In this document: positions 21,061 through 32,600 of the stretch, piece after piece
How the letters are laid out: the number at the start of each line of letters is the position of its first letter
How positions within the stretch are numbered: the stretch's first letter is position 1
Assembly: GCA_035582835.1 (NCBI GenBank)
Contig: JAYKAV010000500.1
Location: forward strand, 753,144-817,143
Direction of reading: 5' to 3'
Origin: Phoebastria nigripes
Lineage: Eukaryota > Chordata > Aves > Procellariiformes > Diomedeidae
DNA length: 64,000 bases
Position numbers and translations under genes: made by a program
The notes under the pieces: model-generated
The model's database searches: none
What the model saw: the letters and a program-made list of their open reading frames with translations, nothing else
What the model was told of the DNA's origin: nothing

Positions 21061-21454
21061 TGACAGATTGCGGCGCGGGGCTGCGTGCTGGTGCGGGAGC
21101 AGCTCCCNGCTGCACCGTCCCCGAACACACCCAGCACTTACGCCGCGGAGCCACCAGCATCTTGCCTGTGCTGCTGCAGGATGGGGCGGCACCCTGACCC
21201 TGTCCCCATCCCCATCCCCATCCCTGTTGCCATCCCCTGCAGAGCCATCGCCTGGGCTGCCCAAAGGGGCCGATGCTGGTGCTGGGGTGAAGGAGTTCCC
21301 TCGTGCGGTTGCAGGGCAGGGTGATCGAGGCGGGGAGGGCACGGGGCTGGGAAGGGCACTGCAGGCGCGCAGGGCGTCTCACCCGGGGAGGGGGGTGGCG
21401 AGACGGCCCCTCTCTGCCCACCCCATGGCGGGGGAAAGCCCCGCTCAGCCCAGC
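21061..21454. other. GC-rich spacer with CCCATC hexamer repeat
   Basis: About three and a half units of CCCATC lie at 21203-21224. No gene recognised; N near 21108. Confidence 0.6.
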
Positions 21455-21640
21455 CCCGGCTCTTTTAACATTTAACTTGCCTTAGTCTGTGATCCTGAAA
21501 AGCTTAAATTAATGACAGACTTGCAGTTGCTCATTAATAATTGCTTCATTACTGTATGCAATTGCATTCTCCTGGCAATAATGGTGTTTGCTGGTGTAGT
21601 TCTAATTATCTGGCATTTCAGCTCCCTAATAGAGCCCCAG
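21455..21640. promoter_or_regulatory. AT-rich island with a 12-bp palindrome, candidate conserved element
   Basis: Contains TTAATGACAG around 21513 (a TAAT core abutting a MEIS-type TGACAG), CTCATTAATAATTGC, the perfect palindrome ATGCAATTGCAT at 21556-21567, and GTTCTAATTATCTGG. The motif mix resembles TALE/homeodomain enhancers; this is motif reading only. Confidence 0.5.
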
Positions 21641-22359
21641 CGCTCCCCGATGTGAAACCCTCCTCTTCAGCAGGGAGCACAGCCCAGCCTGGCAGCAGCC
21701 CTGGCGCCTCCCCGCAGTACGCGTGCTTCTTCATCGGCAGTTCCTGGGACGAGATCTGAACTCCGCTGGCGCAGTTCCACGCAGGACCTGGGGGCACTGC
21801 ACCGGCTGGCTGCTGAGACCTGCCGCGCTCGGGCCGTGCTCAGCTGCTTCCCCCATTGCACACCAGGGTGACGCTCATGCAAAAGTCAGTTTGAGAGCAA
21901 CGANAGAGCAAGTCGGACGGGAGAACCGGTGAGCAGGGCAGGTACTGCGCCTGTGGCGGGAGGTGCTCAGCGTGGCCATGCCATGGCAGCCCCCGTGGCC
22001 ACGGCAGCCACGGCACCGCCTCATGGGTGCATTTCAGCCTGGGTGAGCAGAGCTGAGCGGGAGGTGCCGGAAAGCTCAGTGGGTCCCCGTGGTTGAGGCT
22101 TTTCGCGCAGGCATGCCTCGGCCAGGGCCACGCTGCTGCCGGCGGCGGCTGCGCTCGCAGCAGGAATGCAAGTGCCGTTCGTCAGTTCCTCAGAGAAATT
22201 CATCAGGCAGTGGTGGCGGTAGCGGGGGAATCACGGCACCGTCCCTGCACTCGCAGTGCGGAAATGACCACTTGTGCCCCAGTTTAGCCCCAGCTGCCGG
22301 CTCGGAGCCCATTACGGCGCGGCGCATGCAGCCCCCGCACTCCCCACCTGGGGAGGGGG
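21641..22359. other. GC-rich spacer without a recognisable gene
   Basis: No gene, repeat or island recognised; N near 21904. Confidence 0.6.
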
Positions 22360-22720
22360 CTCATTTGTAGTTAAAAATCTATTGTGACTTGTCAGAAAAA
22401 TGAATAAATGAGCACATTATTTTTTCATTTTGGAGCTCAGCATCTGTTTGTCTAATCAAGAAGGAGAACTGGGAAAGTCAACCAGGGCTGACGCACACAT
22501 TTTATTTAACTTTTCCTCTGTCAAAGGAGTTTAAATGTGTAATGAACAGGCCATGGTGATTTGAAATATAATCCCATTACTCTGATGAGATTACCAAGGC
22601 TGTGAGAGTTCACAAATCATGCTTAGGGTTTTCAGAGCGAACAACACCCTGTTGAGATTTTTTTTCTTTTTTTGCATTTAAGCAGAGGTGTGTGGGGAGA
22701 ATAAAACATGACAGTGCTTA
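22360..22720. promoter_or_regulatory. AT-rich island (about 360 bp), candidate conserved element
   Basis: Contains GAATAAATGAGCACATTATT, CACATTTTATTTAACTTTTCC and CCCATTACTCTGATGAGATT. The last part is loosely similar to 6890-6925. All frames carry stops. Confidence 0.45.
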
Positions 22721-22969
22721 ACCCTTCGTGCAGTGGCAGTGGCAGTGCCAGCGCGGGGCTGTGCGTGGGGCCAGCCCTCCCCATGCCTCGGCTGCTCGCA
22801 GTGGCCCCAGGCCCCCCGCCGCCAGCACTGCAGCGGTGCCAGGGAGCAGCACCCAGCCGGGGCACGGGCACCCTCCCACTGGCCCTGCCCGGCCTTTGTG
22901 CCTGTTGTGCCCGCGCATCTCTGTCCTCGTCTCTGTCTTCATCCCAGCGTCATACTGGGGAGGCTGCNC
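22721..22969. other. GC-rich spacer
   Basis: Nothing recognised; N at about 22968. Confidence 0.5.
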
Positions 22970-23115
22970 TGGGATGTGATTTAAGGGGCATTAATTTTAG
23001 CAGCAGCAGCACCCAATACCACACGCCGCCACAGCAGCGCATTTCCATGAAATTCATGGGCCCATTACAAACATGTCTCCATAAATAACTCCCCCCATTA
23101 ATCTCAGGGCTGCAC
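22970..23115. promoter_or_regulatory. Short island, candidate conserved element
   Basis: Contains GGGGCATTAATTTTAGCAGC, a palindromic TTCCATGAAATTCATGGGCC segment around 23043, and CCATAAATAACTCC. The inner TTCATGAAA/TTCATGG arrangement is a partial palindrome. Confidence 0.35.
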
Positions 23116-24624
23116 CCAGGGCTGTGCGATGGTTTTTGCCTGCTTGTCCCGGTGCGGGGCGGGTGCAGCCCGTGCTCCCGGCCGGGTCCCAGCCCTGCCA
23201 CGGCTGCTGGAGGGGCAGCTGCAAAAGCCCCCTCCTGCCACCCCAAACCCAAAGGAGGCTCTGGCTCGACCTGCTCCTCCCGGAGTTCATGGCAAACCCC
23301 TGCAGAGCCCTGGGAGAGCTCGGGGCAGGCCAGGTGCCCCAGTGCTCTCACCTTGGGTGCAGCACGTGCCTGGGTGCCCCGGGTGTCCTCTGCTAAAAGG
23401 TCGCTCCTTTGTTTCCCAGTACTCTGATAAAACCAAGGAGGCGGCGAGGGCTCGTCTCCACACACAGTGCTCACTGNGGCTGCAGCAGCCTTGGCCATCC
23501 CCACCTGACCGGCTGCTCTCGAGCAGGCAAAGCTGCTCATCAGCTATTGTATTCTTCCACAAATCTCCCAGACAAATGCTCAGCCACCCAGGAGCACAAC
23601 GAACGACCTTGGGGTCTCACCACAAAGGTCACCCCTCTCTCCTGGTGGATTTGGGACCCTGTGAGCAGCACTTTTTTGTGCAAATACGGGCGAGACAGGC
23701 AGCAAGCAGCTGGCCGTGAGCAGCACTGGCTGCTGCAGGCGCCTGGGCTGAGACCAGCCCACGGGTACGCGTCCCCGGGGCTCCTGGTACTGCGAGGGGA
23801 AACGTCTCTGGTCGGTTGCACTCACTCTGTGCGTGCGGCCCCTGACTCTCACTGGGTCTGTGCCCGTGAGCTTTTGCAAGCATACACTCTGCTCCATGAG
23901 GTGCAATCGACTGTGACACTTCAGGTGCACATGCGAGCCAGGTCCCCCTCCAACAGCAGAAGTAAGAGAAAATTCAGAGGCATTCTGATGCCTCCAACAG
24001 CTACCGATGCACGTCCGTGAGAAGTCATCCTCGTTATGTGAGCCAGCAGCCACCCTCTTCTGCTGAAGCCCAGTAACAAGGCATGGAAGGAACAGCTTGC
24101 TTTTCTGACCCAGTTGAATGCCCATCTGAATCAATTAAATCTACAACTACCGGGGAAAGACCAGCCCATGATGGATTTGTGTTCAGCTGCGCACAGATTG
24201 CAACTATGAGCTCTGATTTAACTCTTTCGGCAAACGCTAACTAGTAGAAATGTCTATTCCGAGGGAGAGGCTGTTCAGCTCTTGAAAAGCTGGACGTTTC
24301 CAGAATTTAAGGAAGGTTTCCTCCACACTGCATATTCAACTGGATCTGATTTTTGAAAGTAAATTCACTTAACTGTGAACGGCTCTTTCAGAGCAAATAA
24401 ACTCATTCTGGGCTCCAGACCTTGCCTGCTCCCCACCAAGCCCTCGGAGCATCCTCCAGCAGCGGCGTCCGGTCCCTGCCGCCCTGCCTGTGCTCTCCGG
24501 GGACGCACTGCGCTGCGTGTCCCAGCTCAGCGGGAAGACTGCGCTAAAAATAAAGCAAGCGGAAGGTGATTTACGAGATGGTGTAAATGCACGTGGTCCG
24601 GGCAAGTGACTATGCGCCCACAAA
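23116..24624. other. Intergenic sequence between the islands and the MAPKAP1 3' end
   Basis: GC-rich to about 23.9 kb, then of average composition. No gene, repeat or clear island seen. The 24.0-24.4 kb part is AT-richer and might hold a weak conserved element. Confidence 0.5.
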
Positions 24625-24654
24625 CGTTACCACAGTTTAGACAGCAGAGATTTT

Positions 24655-24660
24655 TTTATT
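24655..24660 (-). terminator. MAPKAP1: Poly(A) signal, MAPKAP1 (distal)
   Basis: AATAAA on the minus strand, with a GU-rich element about 30-45 nt downstream, the usual layout of a strong poly(A) site. Confidence 0.6.
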
Positions 24661-26278
24661 ACGTCAATCTTTAGGCTTTACTGAAAGCAAAATACTGCAC
24701 ATATTGAATATCTACTTATAATAAATAAATGTAAGTGGGTGGCAACAGCATTACGGCCATGGAAACAAGTAGGAGACTTCTGCAGTTTCTAATACCAGAG
24801 TAGGCAATTTTTTAGTTCAGTTAAAAAGAATTGAAACTAGGTGGCAAAAGAACATTCACATAACAACTTTAATGTTAAATAGTTCACAGAGTTGGTTAAA
24901 GGAGTCATTTACATTGCATTATTTGAAGGGTCTTTCCCCATTGCATCTGTGCTGCATTTGCGCATATAAAATATTAAAAAATTTAATATCATACTATAAA
25001 ATATTGTTTCTCTTGTTTTGCAGATATCATGGAAGACTGTACAGTGAAGACAGGCCCCCGTGGTGCGGGCAGGGCTCCCCTCCCGAGGTAGCACCGACAC
25101 TGGCTCTGGGAGGGCTAAACCTTTAAAAACTGAGAACTTAAACGCAACAGGTAAGTGACAAATAGACCCCACTGCCTTAGTGTTTATTCCTAAACTATGT
25201 GTTAAGGCTCATAAAGTTTTCTCTATACAAAAGCAAGGTAGGACACTGTAAGAGGTCACGTTGCGGCAGGCGAGGCACGGCAGCAGGAGGGAGCCTGGTC
25301 TGCCCGTGGGACCCACAGCGCTGCAGCCTGCCCTGCAGCCCCGGCTGTGGTTAAATGCCTCTCCGAAGGGAGGGCATTTTCTTGATACAAAATCCACAGG
25401 AGCAGCGCAGATAGCTCCAGCTTCAACGACTTGGAAAGATTTATGAAAGACACCTCTGGTGAACTGAACCAAAAATGCAGCTCTGGTTCCCAGTAATCCC
25501 ATTCCCTGATGTATTAAGGATGGACAAGGCCAAAATAGTTACAAATCCCAGTATAAAGTAGGTCTTAATTTTTATTTTTAAAGAACAATATTAAGAAAAG
25601 GTGAAGGCATTTCTCAGTCCTCAGGTGCAAGCTGTCTCAGAGAGGAAGAGCAGACCCCAGCGCGGTAGCAGCCACGGATCCATGGGTGGACGTGGGCAGG
25701 AGGATGCTCTCCTTTCAGCCGTGGAAACGCTGCCTTGGTTTCAAAACACCGTGCTGACTAGAGCAAGTAAACTCCAATAAAACGTATGCAAAGCTGAAAA
25801 GCACAGTTAAATAAAAATATTTTTGAACAAAACAAACCACAACAGACTTGACTGTCTCAACGCTTCTTCACAAATCGGCTCCCCTGCAATGGGTGCTGTT
25901 CCCTGGCTCACGGTTGCCTCCTGCACTTCAGCAACAGAAGTGAAACCATCTGGGACTACAGCCTCCCCCCAAAAGAACTGTGCATCATATGGACCTTGAA
26001 AAAGATTACATCTGTTTATTAATAGTAAAAATGGATACATTTGTCCTACATTTTGTTTTTAGAAATTTGATCATGTCACAAGCAATACCTGTGTGTACGT
26101 GGGTGTATTACAGATGTATATAATTTATTTTAACCAGGCTGTGAAATAATATGTAATCACATCTCTTCTTGTGATTGTACATAATACAGTAATTAAATGA
26201 TGCCAGTCTACGTCATTCTCTTATTTCTAATCAAAGGAACCTGAAGCGTAACAGTCGTCTTTCCGGCTGATATGGCTC

Positions 26279-26284
26279 TTTATT
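26279..26284 (-). terminator. MAPKAP1: Possible proximal poly(A) signal, MAPKAP1
   Basis: AATAAA on the minus strand about 200 nt after the stop codon. Its use is not shown by sequence alone. Confidence 0.3.
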
Positions 26285-26483
26285 TTTGTCACAGGGGAGA
26301 CTTCCCATCACCGACGAGGGATAATCTTCCAACCGTGAGAGACGGGATAATTCAGATTTCTTCCCTGGCTGCTCCTGCCTGTTGGCAGCAGGAGCACCAC
26401 AGTCCTGGCTCCCACCTGTCTCGGGCGGTGGGGAGCGTCTCCTCCTCCGAATTCGGCAGACAGGCTCTCCTCGAGGCTAGGCG

Positions 26484-26609
26484 TTACTGCTGTCCTGATT
26501 TCTTCTCCTTCTGGAAGCTAAAGCTTGTTCTCCTGTTCAGTTTTCTTTGTTTCTGAGCAAAATAATCTGCTCTGGCTGTGCTTGCTCGCGACTCTAGAAT
26601 ATAGTTAAC
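26484..26609 (-). CDS. MAPKAP1: MAPKAP1 last coding exon
   Basis: Starts at 26609 after minus-strand TCTTGCAG, phase 0, reading [20 protein letters not shown] and ending [10 protein letters not shown] with the stop at 26484-26486. This is the C-terminal end of the PH domain and the basic tail; it looks identical to the mammalian sequence as I recall it. Confidence 0.97.
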   Translation of the reverse strand, partial: VNYILESRASTARADYFAQKQRKLNRRTSFSFQKEKKSGQQ

Positions 26610-29600
26610 CTGCAAGACATGAAACGGTGTTTAATTTTGTTGGTGCTTCAGTGGGACAGNCCGGGGAGGGCAGGGACCCTCACACCACCCAACTGAACGA
26701 GGCTTTAGTGAAACCGGTCCCAGCGGGCCGTCGACAAAATGACGGCAGAGACAACCCAGAGCTGCAGCAGAGCCCCGCTCTGTGCNGGGCCGCTTGCCGG
26801 CTCTTCCTCCCGTGGCCGTCGGCTTGGCGCAGGGTGGCACGAGGCAGCCACGGCGGCCACAGGCTCTCAGCATCCCTCTCCCCTCATCCCACCCTCGTCA
26901 CCCAAACCTCTGGGTGAACGCAGCAAGTCGTGAAGACCCAGAGTGCTGGTCTAACATAGTAATGGGCTTCAATAAAAGACTTTCTCAGCTTCAATAAAAA
27001 TAATTCTTTCATTATGATGTTTGCATACTCAGCTAATCTCATAGTTTCCCTGTGTTTTGGCACATTTTACTTGATGAAAGCATTTTTAAATGATATTTAA
27101 CAAGCCTGCTATTCCCTAAATTTATTATCTCCAGTGCTTTGTGATAATCACATAGATAATTTTAATGGAAGGTTAATGCAAGAATCAAAAAGATAAAAAT
27201 GCCCTTTGGTCTGCCATTAGCTGGTTAATATGCTGTGGCTTAAAACTTGCACAATTTTATGCACTGTAGAGTGTTTCACTTTCATTGCATATTACAGCTT
27301 AAGGCATAAAAATATAGGGAATTTTCATGGTCAATAAAGCCTCAGTCTTTCTCACTTGATCATGTAAAAAGCCTAATTTGAAAAGTCTGATTTCTCTGCT
27401 GACGGAATTGAAAACAAACTGGTAACTTATGCACAAAACCAGAAAATGTTCTATATAAACAATCTGCAACTTAAGAAAAAACATACTGTTCAATAATATT
27501 TCTCTCTTGAATATTCATGTTATTCATAGCAAATCTTTTTTTTTAGCCTTCTTTTATGACCAGTCTCAGACGTGTCAAGTGTTCTGGATTACAATAGCTT
27601 ATTTAAGATAAAGTAGGAACAAAAGAACTGACCTAACGGTTCATGAAGTAAGTAGAAAACCCCCAAATACATTCACCTTCTATGTTACTACTAAAAATTA
27701 TTTTATCATATCTCAGTTATTTAGCAATCCTCTACTCCACACAGAAAATAAAAGCAAACGTAACAGATGGCTTGCCAAAATTACTGCTTTTTAAATTCTG
27801 AATTGCTATAAAATATTAGCTTGCGGAAAATTAAGTTTAATCTTCCAAAAGTGTCACAAAAATTTGTTTCAGAAAGTCAGTCAGTATGTGTATGTACTGA
27901 GCCACAAGCAAAGCAAACAATTCTGATGAAGTATCACAAAGGGAAAAATAACCTTTTGCTTTGTACAAACACCTGTGTTTGGAAAAGACGTGCGAAAGGC
28001 AGGAGAGAAGCGCTGTCCTGGCAACGTTACTGTCTCTGCTTGGGCCGGTGCTGGAGCCATGAACCCGGCGCCAGCCTGTGGCCTTGAACATTAAGTCAGC
28101 GCATGCTTTAACTGGAGCCCTCCTCAAATCTCTGAACATTAACTCTGGCTCCGAAAGCCCCTGCCGTGCCGGGACCTTTGCTCAGCCGCCCTCCCTGCTG
28201 CTGAGCTCCGCACCAGCTCCTCCAGCTCCTCGCAGACCGGGGGCGGCTGCTCCCTCAGCTCCTTGCCGTCCTGGCTCGGCGCTCACACGAGCCAGGTGCC
28301 CTGCCCGGGTCTCTAAGGCTGGGCCCCGCGCCGGCAGCCACACGGCAGCACCNCGGTGCTTTGCCGGGCACAGGCACACAGCCCCACACCTCTGGCACGA
28401 CACGGGGCTTGCAGACTGTCTCGTGTCTGGAGGTGGAAACTACCTGGACACAATAAAATTTGGTGTTTTTCTATAAAATTCCACAGAAAATTGGTATCTC
28501 TATTAACTAGAAACAAGTATAAAAGGAAATATTATACACAAATAGGCAGTCTCCTGTATGGCTCTTTGAAAAATGGATAAATTAATAGGCACCAAGCAAC
28601 TAGGCTGGTAAGTTAAACGCACCTTAGTGGTCCTCAGGCACTGCACCATTCATGTATTTCCCGAGCCTCTTGAATACTTTCATGTCTAACAAGTGGTAAA
28701 ACACCCAGGATTTTGGGTCACGTTAAAATTTAGTACTCACCTTCAGTACAATTTCATTGACAGTAGCAGCATCTGATTCAAAGTAAAGGTGTTTGTAGTC
28801 ATGATTGCTTAGATATGTAAGTTTAAATATTGCATGACCTGTAAAGATAAGAAAAAAACTGTTCAGAATATTCCTGTAAAGTTTCAGCAGAGCTTGTGTG
28901 CCTGACAGAAGAAAAACACAGATGGTGATCTTAGCATACCATCAGCACAACAGAAGGAAGTAATGAAACGCTTACAGGCTTCTCATGTCACTTCAATTTA
29001 AGGCAAGTGGTGGCTTACAGGAGCAGCTGAACTCTATTCAATAAAGTTCGTTTTCCCATCACATCCCCACTGCAGGAAATGCAAAAATCTATCAAATGGC
29101 TAGTTAGCTCCCGTTCAGCCCAAGACTATATTTCAGTTAAACTACCACATTAGGACTACTTTATGTAACTATTCACTGTATAATCATCACATGCAGAAGA
29201 TAAGTGTTATATTTAAAATAAAAGGCCAATTAACCCCAGAATCATCACTCCAACAACCTCTCCCCAAAACACCACCCCAATCTACCCAGTTGCTTACAGC
29301 AAAGGAAAGCATCACCACTGTAAAATACAAAAGGATGCAGCAACGATGCTACGGAACAGATACTCAAACCCAGGAATCTCACTTCCTACAAGCAGGACAA
29401 TCAAAATTAAAGTATAACTGTAATTTCTATCTACGTAGCACTTTGCTGGCAGGCTTCACTGTTGCTCAGTCCCAAATGGAGGTTTTAAATGATTAAATGG
29501 ACACAAGGTGCTGACAGCCTGGCCAGCCTCTGCGGCTGCCTTTGGAGAACGGCACGGGAACTACTGACCTTTAAAAATACTGCAGTCGGGATGGGAGGGA

Positions 29601-32600
29601 TGGCTTTAACATAAAGGTCTATATGCAGAACATGTAGGAAGGCAAAATATCCTTCACTTGTAAGGATGTTCATGGCTTCAAAATTAAAATTAAGCACATT
29701 CTATACATTATACTTTTCCACCATTTTTCTCAGAATTTATTCAGTTCAAAGGTCAAGGTTAGTAATCCGTAAAGTAACAGCCACAGTACTGTAAATTCAG
29801 GTCTTTCCTGGAGGAAAGCTAATTTGAAATCTTATTTACATTATCTAATTCTCCAGCTTTCCAAAAAGTGACTGATATATGCTCAGATCTGTGGCCAGAA
29901 AATTTGAGATGCAAGTATTTTATTGGGGCATGTTAATTAAACACCATTATGATGCACTAATCTGGAATATAAAGTCTATATTGAAAAATTGGCTAATAAT
30001 AATAAAAAAACCCCCCTTTAAATCATTTGACAAATGATGCTTTGGTGGTACTAAAAATGCGGGAATTCCTAGCCGCAAGCCCATTAGTATGTTAATGCAT
30101 GCACGCCCGGCTCTGCTTGGGACTGAACTCGGCATCTTTACAATTCCGAAAGTGCCCGTGCACCGTTCCTGGGGACGTGACACAGCACCACGCCCCATCA
30201 GCTACCCCAGTTTTCCTTGGACATTTAGTATTGCACACAGTTACAGAAACTGATTACTAAAAATGAAAATGGCACAAAACGTGGTCTGGAGGATTCCAGC
30301 GAGGTTCTTTGTTTTGGGTCTTGGAAGTTCATCAGGTGGTTCTTGGTGTGGATCAAGACTCCCTTCACCTGGTTTAGGTGTTTCGTTTCCACGTTTTCTT
30401 CCACCCGAGAACCCCGCTCTCCTGACACTGGCCTTGCCTCGCCGGCTGCTCCGGGGGCTGCTGCCCCCAGCACAGCTCAGCCGGTGGGAAAGGCCGGGGG
30501 GCTCTGAAAGCGCCAGAAGCCGAGGAACGGCCTCGCACCTCACGGCACCCCTCCCCAGGCCGGTTCTCTGCCCGCGCGCTGTCAGTCCCTCCCTGGAAAG
30601 GGGGAGGTGGCAGCAGGGCGGGCGCAGCGCAGGCAGGCCCACGCACACCACCCCAACCACAGCGCCCGAATCCGCCCCACCCAGGGCTCCCGCCAGACAA
30701 ACGTCGACACGCTCCGTGAAGCCAACAGTGCGGACGCAAAACCTCTTAATGCCTCGGTCGCTCAGGCGGCGGAGGGCGGGCTGGGTGTGCAGCAGGGCGG
30801 CCGCCCTGGTAGGAGCAGCACAGCCTGCATCGGGTGCAGGGAGCAGAAAGGCCCAGCGTGCCGCCGGCGTGCTCCTCCAGAGCTCTGCTGCCCTGCCATG
30901 CATCACCCCGCAGAGGCAGGGCAGAGAACCACAGAATGAAATATTAATATGAAAATTAAGCAAGATCACAGCCTCTATCACGCCTGACAAAGAAACCCTC
31001 CTGAGTACCCCCACCTTTCTTTTAAACCAGTGATTTACTCCTCCTTTCCGGCAAAAGTATTTATACAGCTGACAGAAGCAGAACGCAGAACTTTATTTCG
31101 AGCACTTATTTTAGGATTGTGAGGAGTCAGCTCTTTTGATGACAATTAGAGCAATAGATGCCAATAACAATCCCGACGTGCCCTGTAGCAGGAGGCAGAG
31201 CTCGCCCTGCTCCCCCCAGGGAGCCCAGTGCCGCCCCCATGCCACGCCAGCACCACGCACCCCTCCGGCACAGCACGCCAGGCAGCCCAGCTGCCGCAGC
31301 ACAGCCAAGGGCAGCGCTCGTGCTCCCGGTCCCGCCGGTGTGGAGGTTGCTCTGGTCCCTGCCTTTCCAGCGAGGCNCTGGCTGAGCTGTGGACCCGTGC
31401 TCCTGCATGCACTCGCACGGGACGTGACGCTGCTGCTGAACCCGATGCAAAGCCCGAATGCACGGCGCGTGCCGCGGTTGCGCACAACCTGCTGTGCAGG
31501 CCGCATAACCCAGTCCTACGCCCTGACGGGTGATTTAGTGGAAAGAAGCTAAGACGACTTTTCTTTAGAAAGCCCCATTACAGCATTATGTTTATGTGCT
31601 CCGTGTCCACATTATACTATTTACAGCATGAAATATTAGTTCATTGAAATCATAACTGGCACTTTGCTCTGCTACTATTCTAGCCAGATGGAATTTATGA
31701 ATTGTGAGATTGATTTCCATTTCCAAGAGTGCTTAAATATGTGATGTACCTCTTTCCAATAGAGCACCACCCTTGACAATTCAGAGATCAATAGGAACTT
31801 CAATGGTTTTATATTTCCATATAAGAATATCTGGTAACAAACAGCAGCAGCTCAAGTGGCTTCTACCGCACATGACGGTAGAATTAAAACAAACGCAGAT
31901 ACTGCACGAACGGCTTCATTACCATGACTCCTACATGAACGATGGTTTGGTGTCCTTTAGCTTGCGGGTCTGAAACACAAGCGTTCAACTCCAGCAAACA
32001 TCAGTGCTGTCTGTCTCTGCCCTGCACCGAGACCACACAGAAGTGTATTTAATGCCAGCCACTGCAGCGGATGGCAAGGGTGAACTGAACAGGGGGAAAC
32101 TTCAATATTTCGCAATCAGAATTAATCGGCTGTACAATGGCAAATACATGTTATTCCCAACTATGTTTATCTGCTAAAACATTTATGGAAGGCAAATGAA
32201 ATGACAGAAACTCATCTGTTATCACAGGCTTTTGTCACAATGTAGGTACAACCCACAAGGCGAGCTCAGCAAACCTGAGCAGGTTTCATGCGGATGCCCC
32301 ACGCCAGCCCTGCTCCTGCTGTGCCTCCCCAGCCCGCGCTGGGGCGAACCTCACTGCGACAGCAGGAAAACAGCATCCTACCATGGGTGCCCTTTGGCCT
32401 CAGCTCTGAATGCTGATAAATCTTTTCTAACTCTCAAACACTAATAGGTTCCTGTGTGGTTACACCTGGAGAAATGCCTACAGCAGACTCAGGCGGAAGG
32501 GCAAGATGCTAATTCACTGGAAAGGAGGAGAGCTCATTTACTCTTTCAGCACGATGTCTTAAATTCAATTATTTGGCATATCTCCTCATTTTTAACGTTA

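Larger units (their letters stand above)
24630..26483 (-). other. MAPKAP1: MAPKAP1 3' UTR
   Basis: Directly follows the MAPKAP1 stop codon. A canonical hexamer on the minus strand at 24655-24660 is followed downstream by a GU-rich stretch (minus-strand CTGTGGTAACGTTTGTGGG), so cleavage near 24630-24645 is well supported. This gives a 3' UTR of about 1.85 kb. Internal minus-strand hexamers at 26279-26284, 26015-26020 and 25571-25576 could give shorter forms. Most of the sequence is AT-rich with a GC-richer patch near 25255-25345. Confidence 0.65.
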
